From assembly GCF_007858975.2 (NCBI RefSeq), contig NZ_CP042220.2, forward strand, positions 1,488,001-1,552,000: a stretch of DNA of 64,000 bases, read 5' to 3'. Position numbers and translations under genes: made by a program. Below the pieces are notes generated by a model that saw nothing but the letters and a program-made list of their open reading frames with translations, did not search any database and was not told the DNA's origin. Shown in pieces: positions 59,488 through 64,000 of the stretch (position 1 is the first letter of the stretch; every line of letters begins with the position of its first letter). The stretch is from Dickeya poaceiphila. Lineage in GTDB: Bacteria; Pseudomonadota; Gammaproteobacteria; Enterobacterales; Enterobacteriaceae.

Positions 59488-60165
59488 TTATGCCTCGCCG
59501 TCTATTTTCATTATTTCGGCCATTATTGCTAACCGTTCAGCCGGGGGCATTGCCCGATACTTTGCTGCCCAACGCTCCGCCTTGCGTTTGATGCGTTGCC
59601 GATCGATATAGTCTTGCCCCGCAAACGACGCGCTATATGCCGCGCTCTCTGGATAATTCATCCATAGCTTTTCCGTCCTGACACCGCCACGCGTCATCAC
59701 CTGAAACTCAATAGCGCGCCAGTCATACAACAGTTCATCATAAAGCGCGGAAGGGTAGCCTGAAACCATCACGCTGGCCGGGACACGTCGCAGCTTGGCG
59801 ATTAATGCCCGGTGGTCATCGGCGGTGTATTCGTAGCGGTAACTGTTCCGACTGGTGCGGGTTTCGGGCAGATAGGGCGGATCTGCATAAATCAGTACTC
59901 GGCCCGCGCGAGAAAAGTCGAACATACTCAGATATTCCACCGCATCACGGCGCACCAGGTTGACGTTTGCTAACTTGTGCGTAAACGCGAAATTTTTCAA
60001 TGCGTCTTCATCGATATCTATCCCGACGTTCCGCAATGTCGGCGGCTTTCTCAACATCACTGCGCCGCCGCCCAGGTGCGTTTCTATGTACGTATCATGC
60101 GGAGGCATCGCCGCGATAATTTTCTGATATGCGCCAGCCGCGGCCTTACTCCCCAGATAGCCCAT
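59488..60165 (-). CDS. dam: Dam-type DNA adenine methyltransferase
   Basis: 225 residues from ATG 60165 (GGAGG upstream). MGYLGSKAAAGAYQKIIAAM is the start usual in phage Dam proteins, ETHLGGGAVMLRKPPT is motif I, VLIYADPPYLPETRTS is the catalytic DPPY motif. A D12-class N6-adenine methyltransferase, probably protecting phage DNA or modulating host regulation; target sequence not deducible here. ATG overlaps the stop of the zinc-finger gene by one base. Confidence 0.9.
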   Translation of the reverse strand: MGYLGSKAAAGAYQKIIAAMPPHDTYIETHLGGGAVMLRKPPTLRNVGIDIDEDALKNFAFTHKLANVNLVRRDAVEYLSMFDFSRAGRVLIYADPPYLPETRTSRNSYRYEYTADDHRALIAKLRRVPASVMVSGYPSALYDELLYDWRAIEFQVMTRGGVRTEKLWMNYPESAAYSASFAGQDYIDRQRIKRKAERWAAKYRAMPPAERLAIMAEIMKIDGEA

Positions 60166-60494
60166 TATTTTGCCTCCGTATCTGGTTTGAGTATTCCGAC
60201 ACAAAGCCAAACGCACTTATCACAGATACATACATTCCCCAGCCCGACGACGAGTTTCTTAGCTTCAGCCCTCGGTACATTACAGAATGAGCACCGTAAT
60301 TCACCGTCAACAGCGGTCATCCCTTCACATTTCAAAGCTTGGTAGCCATTCCTGACAGATTCAGCACACCCTACAAGCTCACCTGGTGTTAAATTTTCAT
60401 TGATCATGATGGTCTGTAATCGCGATGAAACACCCATTAATTTCAGTTCTTTAATTGTGTATTTAGGCACTTCTTTACCTGCTGGCATTGCCAT
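60165..60494 (-). CDS. Small protein with ClpX-type C4 zinc finger
   Basis: 109 residues from ATG 60494 (AGGGGGAG upstream); the open frame further upstream overlaps gene A and is not used. Residues 67-97 read CSFCNVPRAEAKKLVVGLGN then VCICDKCV, the zinc-binding domain that in ClpX dimerises and docks adaptors and substrates. No ATPase part is present. The N-terminal 50 residues (YTIKELKLMGVSSRLQTIMI) are helical. It may mimic or block the ClpX N-domain. Coupled to the Dam gene by a one-base overlap. Confidence 0.7.
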   Translation of the reverse strand: MAMPAGKEVPKYTIKELKLMGVSSRLQTIMINENLTPGELVGCAESVRNGYQALKCEGMTAVDGELRCSFCNVPRAEAKKLVVGLGNVCICDKCVWLCVGILKPDTEAK

Positions 60495-60579
60495 AACTCC
60501 CCCTTGTGGTACCACATAGATGTTTTTATCTGTACTGCAGCGCAGTCGTTTTGACTCTGGCCAGCACAGCCGGTTATGA

Positions 60580-63126
60580 CTATGAAACATCACGTAACAC
60601 GGCGATGCGTTGCAGCAATGCCGTTGCTTTATCCTGATATTCCGTTTCTTTTTGCTTTCTCGTCTGCGTGCGGTACAGGCAACCATCAGTACTGGCGACA
60701 TAGGAATGATCGGCAAATGTGATCGCATTGCCTGCCGCAAGTCGCTGCAACTCACCGGTGTTGATATCCCAGCCGATTGAGCGGGCGAAATCGGCAATAC
60801 TGGCTCGCCACTCGTCCGGCAGTTTGCCAACCACCTGTTTTTCAGCCGATGTGTTCCGTTGAGTAGTGGACGAGTGTTGATTATTCCGCCGATCCGTCGG
60901 TTGTGTTCGCAACCTGGACAGCAGCGCCCGGCGTTCCGGGTCTGTCATGCGCTCGAAGTCGGCGAAGGTTTGAGCGGATGTATCGCCAGGCTCTCCATCT
61001 GGCGCTTCACAGCTACCATAGTCATCCCCGTCTATACCTGCCGGAATGGCTGTTTTTTCATCGCCCGTAGAGTTATTGACAGAACTCCAAGCGTCGCCGG
61101 TTGGCGACGTAACGGCCAAACCACTCCCGGTGCCAATGCTGGCACCATCGTCAGCGGACTGCTTCTTGCGGATTTTCCATTTGATTAACCGGGTGCAGAT
61201 ACGGGATATCGCCCCCAGACGTGGAGAGAACACACCGAAGATTTTTTCCGGTGTCTCGCCGTAGGTGTTTTGTTCGTCAGCATCTTCATAGGCAATGCGC
61301 ACGGTGTAGCGCTCGCGTGGGATCAACACGCCGCCTTGTTTTTCGATGTATGTGGCAAAACAACCGGCGTCAGCCGATGCCAGCACCGCATCCATTGCCG
61401 GGTCAACAAGCTGCGCGGCCCCGCGTTTAAACGTGCCGCTTTCTTTCTGGGCTGCGGTAAGTTGGTTTGCCAGGCGACGCAGTTCACGCCATACCGTTAC
61501 CGGCGGCAGACCGAACGGCTGAAACTGTCGGATGTTATGTTGTGATGCCCAGGCCATCGCAAACTTTGCCGTTTCGCGTAATGGCTTGCCGGTTTCGTTA
61601 TCCAGCTCGCCATCCAGCGCGTAACCGTCGATATTTTTACTGATGTACTTCGCCACGTAAGCCGTAGCGCTGCCTTTTCTTGGATCGAGCTTTTTAGCCT
61701 TGAATCGTGCGCCGGTGTTGCGCCCCAGCTCCGCACGGTCTTCAGTAATAAAATATTCACGCAAGATATCAGTGATGGCCTTTCTGTCGGCAGGTGGCAT
61801 AAACAGCAACACATGCCAGTGCGGGGTGGCATCGTGGTGCGGCTCGGCAACGCGAAAGCCATAAGGGCGCAAGCCACGACGATTCAACGCAGACATGGCA
61901 CGCGCCCAGGTGCGGCACAAATACCGCTGCCCCTGACGGGGAGAGGCATGATCCCATTTAGGATTTTGATGACCGTTCTGGATGTTAGCGTGGTAACGCG
62001 ACGGGCAGGTGATAGTAAGGAAAACACCTTCATCACCCCGCGCGATTGCCACCATTTCAACGCCAGCCATACGGGTCATTAGTTCATGACGGCGGATAGC
62101 CGGGTTACTGATACTGCCGTACACCATGTTTTCCAGAGATGTGATGTTGCCATCTTCATCAACCAGTTCATGTGTCTGGAAAAAAGCGCGATTCTTGCGG
62201 CGCTGCTCTTGCCACTGGTTGAGGGCATCAAGGCTGACATACGGCATTCGTTTTTTGTGGATCACACCGATGGCGCGAAACTGATTTTCCCGCCATTCAC
62301 AACGCAGTCGCCACAGTTTCCGCCCCCACCATTCAGGTGAAGTGATGCGTAAAATGGCGGAATAGATGCGGTGCCGGGCTTGTTCATCGCCGATAACCAA
62401 CCCCCAGCATGGTGGCGTTACACGCAATGCCAGCAGTTCGTACCCCAAATGGCGATACAGCCACTGAATTTTATTGTCGGTCATGTCTTCCGGTGATGTG
62501 TGGCCGCACTCTGTTTCAAACATTTCGGCGATGGCGGTCGCAAGGGTATGCGCGGCATTGATCACCTCATGCCTGGTAAACTCTGCCAGATGCACCCAGC
62601 GCGGCCCCCAATAGGCCGCCAGTTCCGATGCAAAGCCATCACGCACACCTTGCTGTGCGCGCACAGCATCCAGACGCAGCAGGGCTTTTTTCACGGTTCC
62701 CATGAAAAAGGCGCTGATGTGTCGCGGCTCGCGGTTTGCACGTAGCCATTCGATTTTTTGGCGGTAAACGTCACGGATAAAAAACGGTTGTTCGTGCAAG
62801 CGGGCTTCTACGCCTTCCGGCGTTTTCATCCAACCGCTGACCGCTTCCTGATGATCCCGGCGCACTATTTCCGCCAGACCGCGCCGGATATGCAACTGAG
62901 TGCCGTTCGGCTCCCAGTGCTCCAACTGTGCTACGGCTTGATTAAGATTCAGGTCATCACCTGGCGCAGCCAGAGCGCGTTTAACCATCCGGCTCAGATG
63001 CCGTGTGACAGTGGGATGCGGTTCAGCATCGGTAACGAGTAGAGAAGGGCGAAGATCAGCCACGCCCGACGGTGCGGAGATCGCCGGGCGTGGAGCGTTC
63101 CAAGGGTAGGCCCACTGTTCAGGCAT
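60580..63126 (-). CDS. A: Replication initiation endonuclease A
   Basis: 848 residues (P2 A 761). The HUH rolling-circle motif is PHHDATPHWHVLLFM near residue 430; the two-tyrosine motif YVAKYISKNID lies near residue 490. It nicks the origin and starts rolling-circle replication; in P2 the origin is inside this gene. The C-terminal 200 residues are Ser/Gly/Asp-rich with charged ends. ATG directly abuts the stop of the second methyltransferase gene. Confidence 0.93.
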   Translation of the reverse strand: MPEQWAYPWNAPRPAISAPSGVADLRPSLLVTDAEPHPTVTRHLSRMVKRALAAPGDDLNLNQAVAQLEHWEPNGTQLHIRRGLAEIVRRDHQEAVSGWMKTPEGVEARLHEQPFFIRDVYRQKIEWLRANREPRHISAFFMGTVKKALLRLDAVRAQQGVRDGFASELAAYWGPRWVHLAEFTRHEVINAAHTLATAIAEMFETECGHTSPEDMTDNKIQWLYRHLGYELLALRVTPPCWGLVIGDEQARHRIYSAILRITSPEWWGRKLWRLRCEWRENQFRAIGVIHKKRMPYVSLDALNQWQEQRRKNRAFFQTHELVDEDGNITSLENMVYGSISNPAIRRHELMTRMAGVEMVAIARGDEGVFLTITCPSRYHANIQNGHQNPKWDHASPRQGQRYLCRTWARAMSALNRRGLRPYGFRVAEPHHDATPHWHVLLFMPPADRKAITDILREYFITEDRAELGRNTGARFKAKKLDPRKGSATAYVAKYISKNIDGYALDGELDNETGKPLRETAKFAMAWASQHNIRQFQPFGLPPVTVWRELRRLANQLTAAQKESGTFKRGAAQLVDPAMDAVLASADAGCFATYIEKQGGVLIPRERYTVRIAYEDADEQNTYGETPEKIFGVFSPRLGAISRICTRLIKWKIRKKQSADDGASIGTGSGLAVTSPTGDAWSSVNNSTGDEKTAIPAGIDGDDYGSCEAPDGEPGDTSAQTFADFERMTDPERRALLSRLRTQPTDRRNNQHSSTTQRNTSAEKQVVGKLPDEWRASIADFARSIGWDINTGELQRLAAGNAITFADHSYVASTDGCLYRTQTRKQKETEYQDKATALLQRIAVLRDVS

Positions 63127-64000
63127 TCAGAACGGCTCCGCATCCAACGCGCCGGATGCCACCATTTCCTGATAGGTGGCATCACCCATAACTGGCCCAC
63201 AGTCAGGGCAGTGCCCACCACCTTCATAGCCGCACCCGTCGCAAACTTTCGACAGGCTTCGGGCGGCAGGAATCGGCAGACGCTTAGCAATGATTTCCCC
63301 GGCCTGCTTGCTCTCCCCAGCCGCAACACCGACGCTACGCGGCGCGGTGAAGCGGCAGATATCAAACCGGTGGTAAAGGCTGTGTGCATGGTGAGTGTCG
63401 CTGTTTGATGCGATGACAGGGATTCCGCGCTCGGACAGGCGCGATAACTCGCTGCACAGGTCATACTGATCATTGTGGGTAAAACCATCGGTGTGATAAC
63501 TGGTGAAGCTGGCTGTTGGTGTTTGCGGGATGTATGGCGGATCGCAATACACCACATCGCCGGGGCGGATCAGTTGCAATGTTTCGCCAAACGCAGCACA
63601 GATGAATTTTGCACGGCGGGCTTTTTCGGCAAATGCATGAATCTCGGCCAATGGAAAATAAGGCGATGCATAATGCCCGTAAGGAACGTTAAACCCACCG
63701 GCGCGGTTATAGCGACAAACGCCCCGGTAACCGTGCCGGTTCAGATAAAGAAACAGTGCCGCTGAGGTGGTGCGATTCTCTTTGCTGCGGTTAAATACCT
63801 GACGGAAGCGGTAATAGCTTTCTGCTGTATTCGCCGTGCGAAACAGACCTTCTGCAGTATCAATAAACTCCTTCAAATCCTCTTTGATGACCTGATACAG
63901 GTTAATCAGGTCAGGGTTGATGTCAGCAATCAGGTATTCCGGGTAATCGGTATTCATCATGACCGAGCACGACCCGGCGAACGGCTCAACCAGACGATCA
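63127..64000 (-). CDS. Second Dam-type DNA adenine methyltransferase (5' end outside window)
   Basis: The frame stays open to the window edge, so the gene starts further right; the ATG at 63960 is internal. EPFAGSCSVMMNTDYPEYLI is motif I with the FxGxG variant FAGSC, and VVYCDPPYIPQTPTAS is the catalytic motif. LADINPDLINLYQVIKED-type residues follow motif I as in D12-class enzymes. A C-terminal Cys cluster (KVCDGCGYEGGGHCPDCGP) looks like an added zinc finger. Two such enzymes of differing sequence flank gene A. Confidence 0.88.
   Translation of the reverse strand, partial: DRLVEPFAGSCSVMMNTDYPEYLIADINPDLINLYQVIKEDLKEFIDTAEGLFRTANTAESYYRFRQVFNRSKENRTTSAALFLYLNRHGYRGVCRYNRAGGFNVPYGHYASPYFPLAEIHAFAEKARRAKFICAAFGETLQLIRPGDVVYCDPPYIPQTPTASFTSYHTDGFTHNDQYDLCSELSRLSERGIPVIASNSDTHHAHSLYHRFDICRFTAPRSVGVAAGESKQAGEIIAKRLPIPAARSLSKVCDGCGYEGGGHCPDCGPVMGDATYQEMVASGALDAEPF

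Overview
The window is enterobacterial chromosomal DNA carrying two unrelated contractile-tail prophages on either side of a short conserved core. The core (about 31.9-36.3 kb) runs yecF, uvrY, uvrC, pgsA, tRNA-Gly, tRNA-Cys, tRNA-Leu, the Escherichia coli gene order with closely matching proteins, so the host is a member of the Enterobacterales. A plant-associated Pectobacteriaceae (Pectobacterium/Dickeya-like) host is my inference: the left prophage recalls the temperate Pectobacterium myovirus ZF40 in its gene families. No database search was possible.

Left prophage (1 to about 31.58 kb, entering from the left edge). Terminase end, portal, MuF-like protein, protease/scaffold, cement, capsid, neck, DUF3383 sheath, tube, a chaperone pair with a canonical -1 slippery heptamer, and a tape measure with a lysozyme domain run rightward. 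Accessory island A (13.1-16.6 kb) interrupts the tail genes after the tape measure: a KilA-N protein behind a large inverted repeat, a broken Rha-type gene, an XRE repressor and a divergent HNH-BRO fusion. Baseplate genes resume (16.7-19.9 kb). Island B (19.9-27.0 kb) follows: a TPR-like/HEPN pair, an Arc-like/BRO immunity-type switch with two operators, two tandem RNA-like elements with compensatory stem changes, an orphan gene, a Phd/Doc-type toxin-antitoxin, and a three-gene cassette (MptE-like, GT9-like, methyltransferase) translationally coupled to the baseplate wedge gene. Baseplate wedge, J-like protein, tail fibre, fibre chaperone and a zinc-ribbon peptide end the prophage, which stops at the 3' half of a tRNA-Lys gene, its probable attachment site.

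Between pgsA and the right prophage lie the tRNA operon with promoter and terminator, three TGGCAGC repeats on an 11-bp period that look like remains of integrase arm sites, and a broken secreted-protein gene.

Right prophage (about 37.0 kb past the right edge) is a GC-richer P2-type phage. O N M L X, lysis genes, R S V W J I H G lie on the minus strand and P and Q on the plus strand, as in P2. However, the whole FI-FII-E-E'-T-U operon is on the plus strand, inverted relative to P2, while D and ogr keep the normal direction. D and FI are therefore divergent, and the gap between them carries a 28-bp element matching at 25 positions the one in the divergent O/P gap; I read it as the late-activator (Ogr) site. 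Further right are a likely cos region, a RelE/HTH toxin-antitoxin, a Dam methyltransferase, a ClpX-zinc-finger-like protein, the replication endonuclease A and a second Dam-type methyltransferase cut by the window end.

The strongest leads for new biology are the glycosyl/methyl cassette inside the baseplate operon, the TPR/HEPN pair, the tandem covarying RNA elements, and the inverted F operon with its shared divergent control site. The integrase, early and lysis genes of the left prophage and the integrase/repressor of the right one lie outside the window.
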